DNA of 56,201 nt from Deltaproteobacteria bacterium (GTDB lineage Bacteria > Desulfobacterota > Binatia > UBA12015). The notes under the pieces are model-generated. The model was not told the origin of the DNA. It searched no databases and saw nothing but the letters and a program-made list of their open reading frames with translations. A program made the translations under genes and the position numbers. The stretch covers positions 1-56,201 of the forward strand of contig JAJCZO010000263.1 in the NCBI GenBank assembly GCA_029262355.1, given 5' to 3'. Below are positions 28,280-37,316 of the stretch, in pieces; the first letter of the stretch is position 1, and each line of letters begins with the position of its first letter.

Positions 28280-28415
28280 TGCTTGGACAAGTTCGAACGA
28301 ATCGCCTCTCCACTTGAGGAAGCAGCCGCAAGATCTCAGCCTCTGCTGCGAACCTCATAGACGACGAACTGTGCTTAAAGAACGAGCGCCGTCTCGCCGA
28401 ACACCTGGGGTAGAT
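28009..28415. other. Intergenic region before the response regulator
   Basis: Apart from the doubtful minus-strand exported ORF, I see no gene here. The 28290-28400 part is less GC-rich and should contain the promoter of the 28416 response regulator. Confidence 0.4.
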
Positions 28416-28814
28416 ATGGAGCTGCAACCAGCACAAGTCCGAGCTCTCGTCGTCGACGACAATCAGCTGAATCGGCTGGTTGCCCAGCGACTACTCGAAC
28501 GCCTCGGGGTATCGGTCGAGATCGCATGCGATGGGCGCGAGGCTCTCGATGTTCTCGCTGGACAGAGCTTCGACGTGATCTTCATGGACCAGCACATGCC
28601 CGAAATGGACGGCATCGAAGCAACGCGCGAGATCCGGAAGCGCGAAGGTGGGCTCTCGCGCATCGTCATCGTGGCATTCACTGCGTGTCAGCTGGAGGAA
28701 GACCGCGAGCGGTGCTTCGCCGCGGGCATGGACGATTTCCTCGGGAAGCCCGTCAAGTCGGCGCACTTCTCACGGCTGATCGACCGCTGGGTCCGTCGGC
28801 CCCACTGCGTCTAA
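28416..28814 (+). CDS. Single-domain response regulator of the hybrid-kinase receiver type
   Basis: This 132-residue receiver opens ALVVDDNQLNRLVAQRLLERLG, the pattern of receivers attached to hybrid kinases and phosphorelays. It has Asp14/15, phospho-Asp58 in FMDQHMPEMDG, Thr89 and Lys111 in FLGKPVK. No output domain follows. It lies near the large sigma-54-type regulator but on the opposite strand and separated by another gene, so no direct partnership can be claimed. Start at ATG 28416 with TGGGGTAG upstream. Confidence 0.88.
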   Translation: MELQPAQVRALVVDDNQLNRLVAQRLLERLGVSVEIACDGREALDVLAGQSFDVIFMDQHMPEMDGIEATREIRKREGGLSRIVIVAFTACQLEEDRERCFAAGMDDFLGKPVKSAHFSRLIDRWVRRPHCV

Positions 28815-28937
28815 AACCCCTCGCCTCGGCGCCACAAACTGAGACGCCCCCCCAAGCGATCGACTCGGGAGGGCGCGATACCAATACCCGGGCCCCGCGT
28901 GAGCGGGCCACAGGGGCTTGGGGTTCTGCGAAGCCTC

Positions 28938-29210
28938 TTAGGGCTCCTTGCTCGGGTCAGAAGCCTCTTCCACCTCTTCGACCGTAGTTTCGCCGGGGAT
29001 CACCGCATCGACGGTCTCCGCCAAGACCCCGTCCGCCGCGTGGAAGTCCAAGCCCTCGGGCTCGCCGAGCCCGTCGTCGTCATCGACCTGGTCCGGGTCG
29101 ACCTCGACGCCGTCCTTCTTGCCGGCCTTTTTCTCTTCCTTAACGCGCCGCTTTGCTTGGCGCGCGAGTTCCTTCTGCCTCTTCAGGAAACCTTGCCTAG
29201 ATCTCTTCAA
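28938..29210 (-). CDS. Conserved small charged protein of unknown function
   Basis: This 90-residue protein has a very basic helix at the N-terminus (MKRSRQGFLKRQKELARQAKRRVKEEKK) and an acidic tail (VDPDQVDDDDGLGEPEG...). The N-terminal pattern 'K.sRQ.F.KRqKE.aR..K' recurs in short hypothetical proteins of deltaproteobacteria. It begins with TTG; AGGA is suitably placed upstream and there is no earlier ATG. It may bind nucleic acid or the ribosome, but that is only inferred from charge. Confidence 0.65.
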   Translation of the reverse strand: MKRSRQGFLKRQKELARQAKRRVKEEKKAGKKDGVEVDPDQVDDDDGLGEPEGLDFHAADGVLAETVDAVIPGETTVEEVEEASDPSKEP

Positions 29211-29304
29211 AGCACCGTCCTAACTCCGACTTCTTGCAAATACCGTCGGTTCACACTGAATCCCTACCATGCATTGACGCCCTTCGCGCCCCCCCGAGGG
29301 TTTT

Positions 29305-32300
29305 TCAGCCCACCCGAGCCGCCGCGCGAAAACGCGCCTTGAGCCCGGGGTCGTCGAGCGAGGCCAATCCCTCGCCGATCAGCGCCTCTTTGCGACTGCC
29401 GGCCCGCTCGTGCTCGGCCCGGTCACCTCGTAGAAGCGCGAGGCTCGCCATGGCGCCGTGGGCTTGCCAGGCACCGCGCGGGTGCCTGATTCGCTCCGCG
29501 AGTGCCAGCGCTCGCTCCAGCGTCTCTCGCGCCTCGTCGAATCGCTCCAGCTTCACCAGCGACCGGCCACAGACGAGCAACGCCCGCGCCTCGATCTTTG
29601 GAGCACGATGGCGTTGCGCACCCTCGACCTCCGCCGATGCGGCCGCGAGGGCTCGGTCGGGCTCCCCTCGGTGGAGCTCGATCTCCGCCCGCGCATCCTG
29701 CGCGTGGAGCCGATACCGCCAGCGCATCCACGGATCCCCGGTACGGCGCAGCTCGTCTTCGATCGGCTCGATGTAAGCGAGCGCGCGAGGGAGGTCGCCC
29801 AGCTCGAGATGGTTGCGCGATAGGTTCACCCCCGCATTTCCGGTGATCTCGACGTCCTCGAGGTCGCGAGCAAGCACCAACGCCTGCTCGTTGTGCTCCC
29901 GCGCCTGCTCGACGCTTCCGATCTCGGCGTACGCCCAACCCAGGGTATTGAGCAGACGCCCCTTCCAGGCAATGTCGCCGATGCGATCACAGACGGCATA
30001 CGCCTCCTTCATCTGAGCGATCGCAGGACCGAACTTCCCGAGGCAACAAAGCGCCTTCCCGATGAACCAGGTCGGCCAAACGACGAGGTTCGCCATGCCC
30101 GTACGATTGCCCGCGCTCACGATACGGTCCGCGGTGAGGATCGCTTTGTCGTACTCTCCCTTCCATTCCTGCATCAGCATCACCGGGAACGACGTCAGAC
30201 CGATCGCGACGTCATCCCCGCTCGACACGGCGAGCTCGCTGGCCTCCGCGCAGAGCCTCTCGGCCGAGTCGAACTCCTCTTGGAGGATCACGCGATACTG
30301 CCCTTCGAGAGAAACGGCGTACGCCTCGCCGGCAAGGAGGTCGTGCTCGCGCGCATGGGCCTTCGTCGTGTCGATCAGTCGGATGCACGCGGCGTACTGG
30401 TGTGCCCAGAGGTGGGCCAGCCCTGCCAGACCCAGGAAGGCACCGCGAGCCGCCGGAGCGTCGTTGGCCGTCGCGGCGGCCCCCTCGAACGACCGTGCCG
30501 AGAGGGAGAACCGACTCATGTAGAAGGCGGTCGTGCCGAGAAGCTGGTAGATCTTGATCACCGCGTCGCGGGGTGCACCGTCGCCGAGACGCTCCGCGAT
30601 CGACAGAGCCACCTCGCAGTGATCGATCACTGCCTGATTCGCGTAAGACTCGCTAGCCTTCACGGCGGCCCGAGCATGATAGTCCAACGCCTTTTCCCAT
30701 TCGCATCCACGGGCGAAGTGATGCGCCAAGGCCTCGTAGTGCTCCGGAAGCCGATCGGCGTAGAGTTCCTCGATGGCGAGACCGATCGTGCGGTGCAGGT
30801 CCCGTCGCCGCTCCGCGACGACGCTCTCGTACGCAACCTCGTGTGTCAGCGCGTGCGTGAACATGTAGGCCAGCTCGGGATGGAGAGCCTTCTCGTAGAT
30901 CAGCTCCAGAGCCCGGAGCTCGGCCAGATGCGGCTCGACACCCCCGCCGGTTTCGACGATTCGGTCCAGCAAGCGCAGCGCGAACTCACGCCCGATCACC
31001 GAAGCAATCTGCATGGCCTGGCGCGCATTCACCGCGAGGCGATCGATACGCGCCAGCAGAACTTCTTGAATCGTGTCGGGCACGGCCACGTCTGCCAGAT
31101 CTCGCGTCAGTACGACCCTGCCGTCGTGACGACGAAGCGAGCCGTCCTCGAGAAGCGACTTGGTCACTTCCTCCACGAAGAACGGGTTCCCCTCGGCTTT
31201 GCTCGACACGAGGCGACTCACCTCGGGCGGTAGAACGCCGGCTCGAAGGAGTGATCCGGCCACCTCGGCGATCTCCCCGCCAGACAGCGGGCGCAGCGTC
31301 AGGCGAACATGATAGCTGCTATCGCCAAACGGGTGCCGATAGCCCGGCCGATACGAGCACACCAACAAGATGCGGCTCGCCGGAATCAACTCCGACAAGA
31401 AAGTCAGGAACTCCTCCGACGCAGAGTCGACCCAATGAAGATCCTCCGCAACCAGGACGAGAGGGCGACTTTCGGCGGCGCGCAGGAGGAGTGCGCGAAG
31501 CGCACGGAACAACTCGCTGCGCCTGCTCGCGGAGTCGAGCGACGCCACCGATTCATCGTTCTGACGCAAGGACAAGAGCTGGCGAAGGAAGGGCGCCGTC
31601 CAAGCGAGGTCTTCGCCAGCCGCCGCCACACCACGTTCGAGCTTCTCGGTCGCCTGGGCTTCGTCATCCCGGTCGTCGATTCGCATCAAACGCCGAACGG
31701 CGTCGGCGATCGGGAGGAAGGGCGAGGTGGCGCCGTACGCCGTACATCGACCCTCCACCCAAAGGTGATCGCGGTCTGCGATGCTCTCGCGAAGCTCCGC
31801 AATGAGGCGAGACTTACCGATGCCGGCATCGCCCACCACGAAAGCGAGCTGCCCTTGCGAGCCTTCCGCCGATGCGAACGCTTCTTGGAGAAACGTGATT
31901 TCGCCAGAGCGCCCCACGAAGCGGGCCTGCACCTGATCCAGTTGCTCCGGAAGGTCGCTCGCCGGAGCCGATCCGACCGTTGTCACCTGCACCCGATCGG
32001 CCTCTGCGGGCCCCAACCTCAGCTCACGCGCCGTCATGTTGACGATACCGCGCAATCGACGCGCCACGACCGGAGACAGCACGACTTCGCCAGCGCCCGC
32101 GTGCCCCAATAGTCGCTCCGGAAGAGACAGCACGTCGCCGATGGGCAGCACGTGCGCGGCAGGGTCCGACGTCGCCGTGTCGACACGCACCGCTCCCGCG
32201 TGCACGGCGATACGGCGCTCGGGTGCAGCTGCACCCTCCAAACGCTGGACGGCGGACGCCGCATGAACCGCACGCTGCGCGCCCTGCTCGAGCGCTTTCG

Positions 32301-33579
32301 GAATACCGAAGACCGCGACCATCCGCGAAGCGCTCTTCTGCACGAGCACGCCGCCGAATCCGCGCACCTTCGCCTCGACCTCCTGCTGCCAATGGGTCGT
32401 AGCCGTCCACGGCTCCTGGCCTGCCTCTCCAGCAACGTGGTCGGGAAACGCAAGATCGATCGCAAGAACGGCGACCGCCTTCTGCTCCCAAGTGGGCAGG
32501 GGTGCGGGCTCGACCCTGGACGGGGCAGGTTCGGCGTCGAACGCCTTCGGAGCACGACCGACGTCTGCATCGCTCAGGTTGGGCCGTTCGATGCCATACC
32601 GGCGCATCCGATATCGCAGGGCGTTGCGCCCGAGCCCGAGAAGCCGAGCAGCCGCCACGACGTTTCCGCCTGAGCGCGCGAGAGCATCTCGGATGGCGTC
32701 CGGCTCGTCGGAGGTCGGGGTTGGACTCACGGTCGCAGCAGGCGGGCCGACCGGTTCCCCCACGGGCGCCGTCGCAGACGGTGGCGATCCGTCGAGAGGC
32801 GTCGCCAAGCGTTCCAAGGTCTCCGCTTCGAGCTCTCCGCGCGGCCCCATCAGCGTAACCCGTTCGATGAGGTGAGAGAGTTCCCGGACGTTTCCGGACC
32901 ACGGGTGCGCGGCGAGCCACTCCTCGGCCGACGGGGTGAGACGACGTGGCTCCAGTGCGTGGGAATCCGAAAACACTTCGAGAAAGTGCTCGGCGAGACG
33001 AACGGCGTCACCGTCTCGGTCTCGCAGCGGCGGGATCTCGATCACGACGACAGCGAGTCGGTGGTAGAGATCGGGGCGGAAGTCGCCCTCGGCAACCATC
33101 GCCTTCAAGTCTCTCTGCGTCGCAGCAACGAGCTTTACGTCCACCTGCCGCGGCTCGTGCGCGCCGAGCCGCCGCACGCGCTTCTCCTCGATCGCCTTCA
33201 GCAACTTGCTCTGAAGCGTGATCGAGAGCGCGTCGACCTCGTCGAGAAACAGGGTCCCGCCCGAAGCCGCCTCGAACAATCCAGCTTTGGCTCGACGAGC
33301 GTCCGTGAAGGCCCCGGCCTCAAAGCCGAACAACTCCGCCTCGAGCATGTTCTCGGGGATGGCCGCGCAGTTCACGTCGATCAGCGGTGCCGCGTGACGC
33401 GGACCGCTCTCGTGCATGACACGCGCCACCAGCCCCTTGCCCGTGCCGGTCTCCCCGAGGAGGAGCACCGTAGGGACATGCGGATTGCGCGGAGCATCGA
33501 ACGACGCGAGATGGCGGATCTGATCTCGCAGCGCCGCCATCGACGCGGACTCGCCCAGGATCGGCTGAGGGGCCACCAT
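29305..33579 (-). CDS. Giant regulator: sigma-54 AAA+ domain, Fis HTH, cyclase-like domain, STAND/AAA ATPase, TPRs
   Basis: The 1,424-residue protein begins with a sigma-54 activator AAA+ domain (residues 8-262): Walker A GETGTGKG 42-49, GAFTDA 89-94 in place of GAFTGA, Walker B TLFLDE, WSGNVREL. A Fis-type HTH follows (295-332; NVVAAARLLGLGRNALRYRMRR). Residues 365-515 resemble a degenerate class III nucleotide cyclase (VAVLAIDLAFPD, GIPKALEQGAQRAVHAASAV). A second ATPase of AAA_16/STAND type starts near 555 (VGRSGEITFL; GDAGIGKS 583-590; VLVAEDLHWVD), and TPR-like repeats fill about 960-1420. There is no receiver domain, so the long C-terminal half is the likely sensor. It is divergent from a methyltransferase gene that has a sigma-54 promoter. 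Confidence 0.88.
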   Translation of the reverse strand: MVAPQPILGESASMAALRDQIRHLASFDAPRNPHVPTVLLLGETGTGKGLVARVMHESGPRHAAPLIDVNCAAIPENMLEAELFGFEAGAFTDARRAKAGLFEAASGGTLFLDEVDALSITLQSKLLKAIEEKRVRRLGAHEPRQVDVKLVAATQRDLKAMVAEGDFRPDLYHRLAVVVIEIPPLRDRDGDAVRLAEHFLEVFSDSHALEPRRLTPSAEEWLAAHPWSGNVRELSHLIERVTLMGPRGELEAETLERLATPLDGSPPSATAPVGEPVGPPAATVSPTPTSDEPDAIRDALARSGGNVVAAARLLGLGRNALRYRMRRYGIERPNLSDADVGRAPKAFDAEPAPSRVEPAPLPTWEQKAVAVLAIDLAFPDHVAGEAGQEPWTATTHWQQEVEAKVRGFGGVLVQKSASRMVAVFGIPKALEQGAQRAVHAASAVQRLEGAAAPERRIAVHAGAVRVDTATSDPAAHVLPIGDVLSLPERLLGHAGAGEVVLSPVVARRLRGIVNMTARELRLGPAEADRVQVTTVGSAPASDLPEQLDQVQARFVGRSGEITFLQEAFASAEGSQGQLAFVVGDAGIGKSRLIAELRESIADRDHLWVEGRCTAYGATSPFLPIADAVRRLMRIDDRDDEAQATEKLERGVAAAGEDLAWTAPFLRQLLSLRQNDESVASLDSASRRSELFRALRALLLRAAESRPLVLVAEDLHWVDSASEEFLTFLSELIPASRILLVCSYRPGYRHPFGDSSYHVRLTLRPLSGGEIAEVAGSLLRAGVLPPEVSRLVSSKAEGNPFFVEEVTKSLLEDGSLRRHDGRVVLTRDLADVAVPDTIQEVLLARIDRLAVNARQAMQIASVIGREFALRLLDRIVETGGGVEPHLAELRALELIYEKALHPELAYMFTHALTHEVAYESVVAERRRDLHRTIGLAIEELYADRLPEHYEALAHHFARGCEWEKALDYHARAAVKASESYANQAVIDHCEVALSIAERLGDGAPRDAVIKIYQLLGTTAFYMSRFSLSARSFEGAAATANDAPAARGAFLGLAGLAHLWAHQYAACIRLIDTTKAHAREHDLLAGEAYAVSLEGQYRVILQEEFDSAERLCAEASELAVSSGDDVAIGLTSFPVMLMQEWKGEYDKAILTADRIVSAGNRTGMANLVVWPTWFIGKALCCLGKFGPAIAQMKEAYAVCDRIGDIAWKGRLLNTLGWAYAEIGSVEQAREHNEQALVLARDLEDVEITGNAGVNLSRNHLELGDLPRALAYIEPIEDELRRTGDPWMRWRYRLHAQDARAEIELHRGEPDRALAAASAEVEGAQRHRAPKIEARALLVCGRSLVKLERFDEARETLERALALAERIRHPRGAWQAHGAMASLALLRGDRAEHERAGSRKEALIGEGLASLDDPGLKARFRAAARVG

Positions 33580-33591
33580 GGGCCATTGTGA

Positions 33592-33621
33592 ACCACTTTT
33601 GGCCCTTGGGCCACAAGTGGT
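33592..33621. promoter_or_regulatory. 30-bp dyad, likely activator-binding site
   Basis: Outer arms ACCACTT/AAGTGGT and inner arms GGCCC/GGGCC form one hyphenated palindrome with 2-bp spacers, and GGGCCA/TGGCCC flank it. It begins 13 bp upstream of the regulator start and ends 77 bp before the -24 element of the divergent methyltransferase promoter. That is the normal distance for an enhancer-binding-protein site. It could also mediate autorepression of the regulator gene. Confidence 0.65.
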
Positions 33622-33698
33622 CGTGGCCCGGCCCACCCCGGGCTACCGAGGGCCATCCTCAATCCCTGATTTTACTCGGGAAATTTCCCTCCCGCCGC

Positions 33699-33713
33699 TG
33701 GCACTCACCTTGC
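33699..33713 (+). promoter_or_regulatory. Sigma-54 (-24/-12) promoter for the methyltransferase gene
   Basis: TGGCACTCACCTTGC matches the sigma-54 consensus TGGCAC-N5-TTGC exactly in both boxes and spacing. Transcription should begin near 33725, about 50 bp before the ATG at 33777. A CCCGC-GAA-GCGGG mini-hairpin (33748-33760) lies in the leader, followed by AAGGAGA. Confidence 0.75.
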
Positions 33714-33776
33714 GAGAAGAGGGCTCCAACCAACGACCCACACGAATCCCGCGAAGCGGGCTCAAGGAGAGGCACC

Positions 33777-34835
33777 ATGGAACAAATCAACGAAGAGAAG
33801 GTCCACGCGTTCGTCGGCAAAGCCATGGGTGATCTCGGAGCAGCCCTGACCTCCTCGCTCGTCGTCATCGGCGACAAGCTCGGCCTCTACCGCGCGATGG
33901 CGGACTCGAAGCCGATCACGTCGGCCGAGCTCGCAGAGAAGACCGAGACGAGCGAACGCTGTTGTCGCGAGTGGCTATCCGCCCAGGCCGCGGCCGGCTA
34001 CGTCGACTACGACGCCACTTCGGGCCGCTTCACCCTGCCCGCGGAGCACGCCATTGCGCTCACGAACGAGGAGAGCCCCGCCTGCGTCATCGGTGGCTTC
34101 CAGGCCATGACGGCCGCGATGCGCGCCGAGCCGAAGGTCGCCGAGGCATTCAAGCACGGCAACGGAGTCGGCTGGCACGAACACGACCGCAACCTGTTCG
34201 TCGGCACCGAGCGCTTCTTCCGGCCCGGCTACAACGCCAGCCTCGTCGACTCCTGGATTCCCGCGCTCGAGGGCGCGCGGGAGAAGCTGGAACGCGGAGC
34301 AACGATGGCCGACATCGGTTGCGGACATGGTGCCTCGACGATCATCCTCGCCAAGGCGTTTCCCAACTCGACGTTCGTCGGCTTCGACTACCACGAGGAT
34401 TCGGTGCTGCGTGCGCGCGAGCGCGCCGAGCAAGCCGGTGTTGCCGACCGAGTCACCTTCGAGGTCTCCTCGGCCGACAGCTTCGCGGGCAAATACGATC
34501 TCGTCGCCTGCTTCGACTGCCTGCATGACATGGGCGACCCCGTGGGCGCGGCGCGGCACATCAAGAGTGCCCTGAACCCCGACGGCAACTGGCTGCTGGT
34601 CGAGCCCTACGCGGGCGATGCGGTCGAGGAGAACCTGAATCCGGTCGGGCGGATCTTCTACTCGGTATCGACCTTGGTCTGCACGCAGGCAGGCTTGTCG
34701 CAGGACTGCGGTCATGCGCTCGGCGCTCAGGCGGGAGAGGCCCAGCTCGGCGGGGTCATTCGCGAGGCCGGCTTCACTCGCTTCCGCCGCGCAGCCGAGA
34801 CACCGTTCAACCTCGTCTTCGACGTCCGGCCTTAG
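33777..34835 (+). CDS. SAM-dependent methyltransferase (Rv2258c-like), sigma-54 controlled
   Basis: The 352-residue protein has an N-terminal wHTH/dimerisation segment (LVVIGDKLGLYRAM, CCREWLSAQAAAGYVDY) and a Rossmann domain with SAM motif MADIGCGHGAS (177-187), FVGFDYHEDS and ACFDCLHDMGDP. It aligns over its full length with the methyltransferase at 10301, including the RFFRPGY and HALGAQAGEA blocks. AAGGAGAGGCACC precedes the ATG. It is alone in its transcription unit, behind a sigma-54 promoter and opposite a sigma-54 activator, which argues for conditional expression. The methyl acceptor is unknown. Confidence 0.88.
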   Translation: MEQINEEKVHAFVGKAMGDLGAALTSSLVVIGDKLGLYRAMADSKPITSAELAEKTETSERCCREWLSAQAAAGYVDYDATSGRFTLPAEHAIALTNEESPACVIGGFQAMTAAMRAEPKVAEAFKHGNGVGWHEHDRNLFVGTERFFRPGYNASLVDSWIPALEGAREKLERGATMADIGCGHGASTIILAKAFPNSTFVGFDYHEDSVLRARERAEQAGVADRVTFEVSSADSFAGKYDLVACFDCLHDMGDPVGAARHIKSALNPDGNWLLVEPYAGDAVEENLNPVGRIFYSVSTLVCTQAGLSQDCGHALGAQAGEAQLGGVIREAGFTRFRRAAETPFNLVFDVRP

Positions 34836-34934
34836 CCGACACCCACGGCCCGTCTACGCATCGAGCGGTTGCTCGTATCGACACCCGACACGAGCGACCG
34901 CCCGATGCCCGGGCACGGAATACGGAATACGACC

Positions 34935-35033
34935 ATGGCGGCACGAGAAGATCACATTCTGGCGGTGACCGGCCTCTTGCTCAGCATGATGGGCGCATGG
35001 GCTCTCTGGCTCGCGTTCCAGACGACGCCTTGA
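34935..35033 (+). CDS. Possible 32-residue membrane peptide
   Basis: The ORF MAAREDHILAVTGLLLSMM... continues GAWALWLAFQTTP and ends at TGA 35033: a short charged start and one TM-length hydrophobic helix. It lies 31 bp before the molybdopterin oxidoreductase gene. A GGAATA lies upstream. Such leader-like membrane peptides occur, but one ORF cannot prove coding. Confidence 0.35.
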   Translation: MAAREDHILAVTGLLLSMMGAWALWLAFQTTP

Positions 35034-35064
35034 CCGTCCATCTGCCGTCGGGCGACTGTCCCGT

Positions 35065-37308
35065 ATGCCCGCCTCCGAACTACGAACCCACCTGCGCACC
35101 TGCCCGCTCTGCGAGGCGATGTGCGGGCTCGAAGTCACGACCGAGGGCGACCAGGTCACGCGCATTCGCCCCGACCGCGAGGACGTCTGGAGCAAGGGAT
35201 ACATCTGCCCCAAGGGCGCCGTTCTTGCCGACCTCCACCACGACCCCGATCGACTGCGCACCCCTCTCATTCGTGACGGCAAGCAATGGCGCGAGGTGAG
35301 TTGGGACGAAGCGTTCGAAACGATCGCCCAACGGCTTCACCCGGTGCTCGAGAGCCACGGGATCGGCGCCGTAACCGCCTACATCGGCAACCCGACGGCG
35401 CACAACTTCTCGCTCTCACGCTACGTCGGGGCGTTCATGCCGATGTCGACTCTGCCGATCATCTACTCTGCCGGGACGGTCGACCAATGGCCGAAGAACG
35501 TCTCGAGCGCACTGATGTACGGCGGCATGTGGACGATTCCCACGCCCGACCTCGATCGGACCGACTACCTCCTGGTTCTCGGCGCGAACCCGAGTGCTTC
35601 GCAGGGCAGCCTGCTCGCGGCGGCGGACATCCTGGGTCGGTTCGACGCGATCCTCGCACGCAGCGGCCGGATCGTCGTCATCGACCCCCGCCGCACCGCG
35701 ACGGTGGACCACGCCAGCGAATGGGTTCCGATTCAGCCCGGGACGGACGCCGCGCTTCTTGCCGCGATGGTGAACGTCCTGTTCGCCGAAGGGCTCGTAG
35801 ACCCCGGCCGATTGGCGGAACTCGCGAACGGAATCGATCGCGTCCAAGGGCTGTGCCGAGCGTTCACTCCGCAGAGCGTGGAAGCCTCGTGCGCAATCCC
35901 CGCCGAGACGATCCGCCGCATCACCCGAGAGTTGGCCGCAGCAAAGACTGCGGCCGTCTACGGACGCATTGGCACGTGCAACCAGGAGTTCGGCACACTC
36001 GCATCGTGGCTCGTCGACGTCGTGAACTTCCTCACCGGGAACCTCGACCGCCCCGGCGGGTCGATGTTCGCGAATCCCATCGCGTGGTCTCTCACGACGA
36101 TCCACCCGCCCGACCAACCGCCGGGCTTCGCGTTCGGCCGTTGGAAGAGCCGCGTACGTGGCGCGCCCGAAGTGCTCGGACAGTATCCCGTCTCGTGTTT
36201 GGCCGAAGAAATCTCGACACCCGGCGAGGGACAGATCAAGGCGCTCATCACGATCGCAGGCAACCCGGTGATCAGTTCGCCCGACGCCGGCAAGCTCGAC
36301 GCGGCCCTCCCGCTGCTCGACTGTATGGTTTCGGTCGACAACTACCTGAACGAAACGACGCGACACGCCGACGTGATCCTTCCCGGCCTCTCGCCCTTCG
36401 AGCAACCGCACTACGACGAGCTGCTGTGGTCGTGGGCGGTGCGCAACGCCGGCAACTACTCCGAGGCAATCTTCCCGCCCGAGCCCGGCCGGCTCGCCGA
36501 GTGGGAAATCCTGCTGACGCTCGCAGCGATCATCTCAGGCGCGAAGCCGAGCGAGATCGACTGCCACGTTCTCGACGACCTCTACTTCAGCGGACTCGTG
36601 GGGCTCATCGTGGCCGACGAATCATCGGCCATCGCAGGCCGCGACCCCGGTGAGATCGTGCGCATGACGGGGGGAACGGGGCCCGATCGGCTGCTCGACT
36701 TCACGATCCGAAGCGGGCCCTACGGCGATCACTACGAAAGGAACACCGACGGGCTCACGCTCGCAAAGCTGAGAGAACGGCCGCACGGCGTCGACATGGG
36801 CGCACTGGAGCCCCGGATTCCGGACATTTTGCGAACGCCGTCGGGCAAAATCGAGCTCGCGCCGGAGCACATCGTGGCCGACCTCCCGCGGCTCGAGGCA
36901 CGACTCGGCAGGCGTGAGGACGGCTTGGTTCTGGTGAGCCGTCGCCACCTTCGGTCGAACAACTCGTGGATGCACAACGTCGAAAAGCTCGTGCGCGGCC
37001 GAGATCGGTGCACCTTGATGATCCACCCCGACGACGCCGCGCGCATCGGCATCCGCGAAGGGGGTACGGCTCGGGTCGCCTCGAAGTCCGGAACCATCGA
37101 GGCACCCGTCGAGATCACCGACGAGATGATGCCGGGCGTCGTGTGCCTTCCCCACGGGTGGGGACACGACCGCGAGGGGATTCGGCTGAACGTCGCCACG
37201 CGTCACGCAGGCGTGAACAACAACCTCATCGCTCCTGGAGATCTCGTGGACGTTCCGTCGGGGAACGCCGTCGTGAATGGCATCCCCGTCGACGTTACAC
37301 CTGCCTGA
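35065..37308 (+). CDS. Molybdopterin-dependent oxidoreductase, [4Fe-4S] type (DMSO reductase family)
   Basis: The 747-residue protein starts with the iron-sulfur motif Cys13-x2-Cys16-x3-Cys20-x27-Cys48 (CPLCEAMC...CPKG). It has VSWDEAFETIAQRL, YIGNPTAHN, LLVLGANPSASQGS, VIDPRRTATVDHASEW, and a C-terminal cofactor-binding domain (MIHPDDAARIGIREGGTARVASKSG ... GVNNNLIAPGDLVD). No Tat signal precedes the Fe-S motif, so it is cytoplasmic. No electron-transfer or membrane subunit is adjacent, unlike formate dehydrogenase or nitrate reductase operons. It resembles stand-alone assimilatory or formate-dehydrogenase-like oxidoreductases; the substrate is not readable. Confidence 0.9.
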   Translation: MPASELRTHLRTCPLCEAMCGLEVTTEGDQVTRIRPDREDVWSKGYICPKGAVLADLHHDPDRLRTPLIRDGKQWREVSWDEAFETIAQRLHPVLESHGIGAVTAYIGNPTAHNFSLSRYVGAFMPMSTLPIIYSAGTVDQWPKNVSSALMYGGMWTIPTPDLDRTDYLLVLGANPSASQGSLLAAADILGRFDAILARSGRIVVIDPRRTATVDHASEWVPIQPGTDAALLAAMVNVLFAEGLVDPGRLAELANGIDRVQGLCRAFTPQSVEASCAIPAETIRRITRELAAAKTAAVYGRIGTCNQEFGTLASWLVDVVNFLTGNLDRPGGSMFANPIAWSLTTIHPPDQPPGFAFGRWKSRVRGAPEVLGQYPVSCLAEEISTPGEGQIKALITIAGNPVISSPDAGKLDAALPLLDCMVSVDNYLNETTRHADVILPGLSPFEQPHYDELLWSWAVRNAGNYSEAIFPPEPGRLAEWEILLTLAAIISGAKPSEIDCHVLDDLYFSGLVGLIVADESSAIAGRDPGEIVRMTGGTGPDRLLDFTIRSGPYGDHYERNTDGLTLAKLRERPHGVDMGALEPRIPDILRTPSGKIELAPEHIVADLPRLEARLGRREDGLVLVSRRHLRSNNSWMHNVEKLVRGRDRCTLMIHPDDAARIGIREGGTARVASKSGTIEAPVEITDEMMPGVVCLPHGWGHDREGIRLNVATRHAGVNNNLIAPGDLVDVPSGNAVVNGIPVDVTPA

Positions 37309-37316
37309 ACAGGCCC

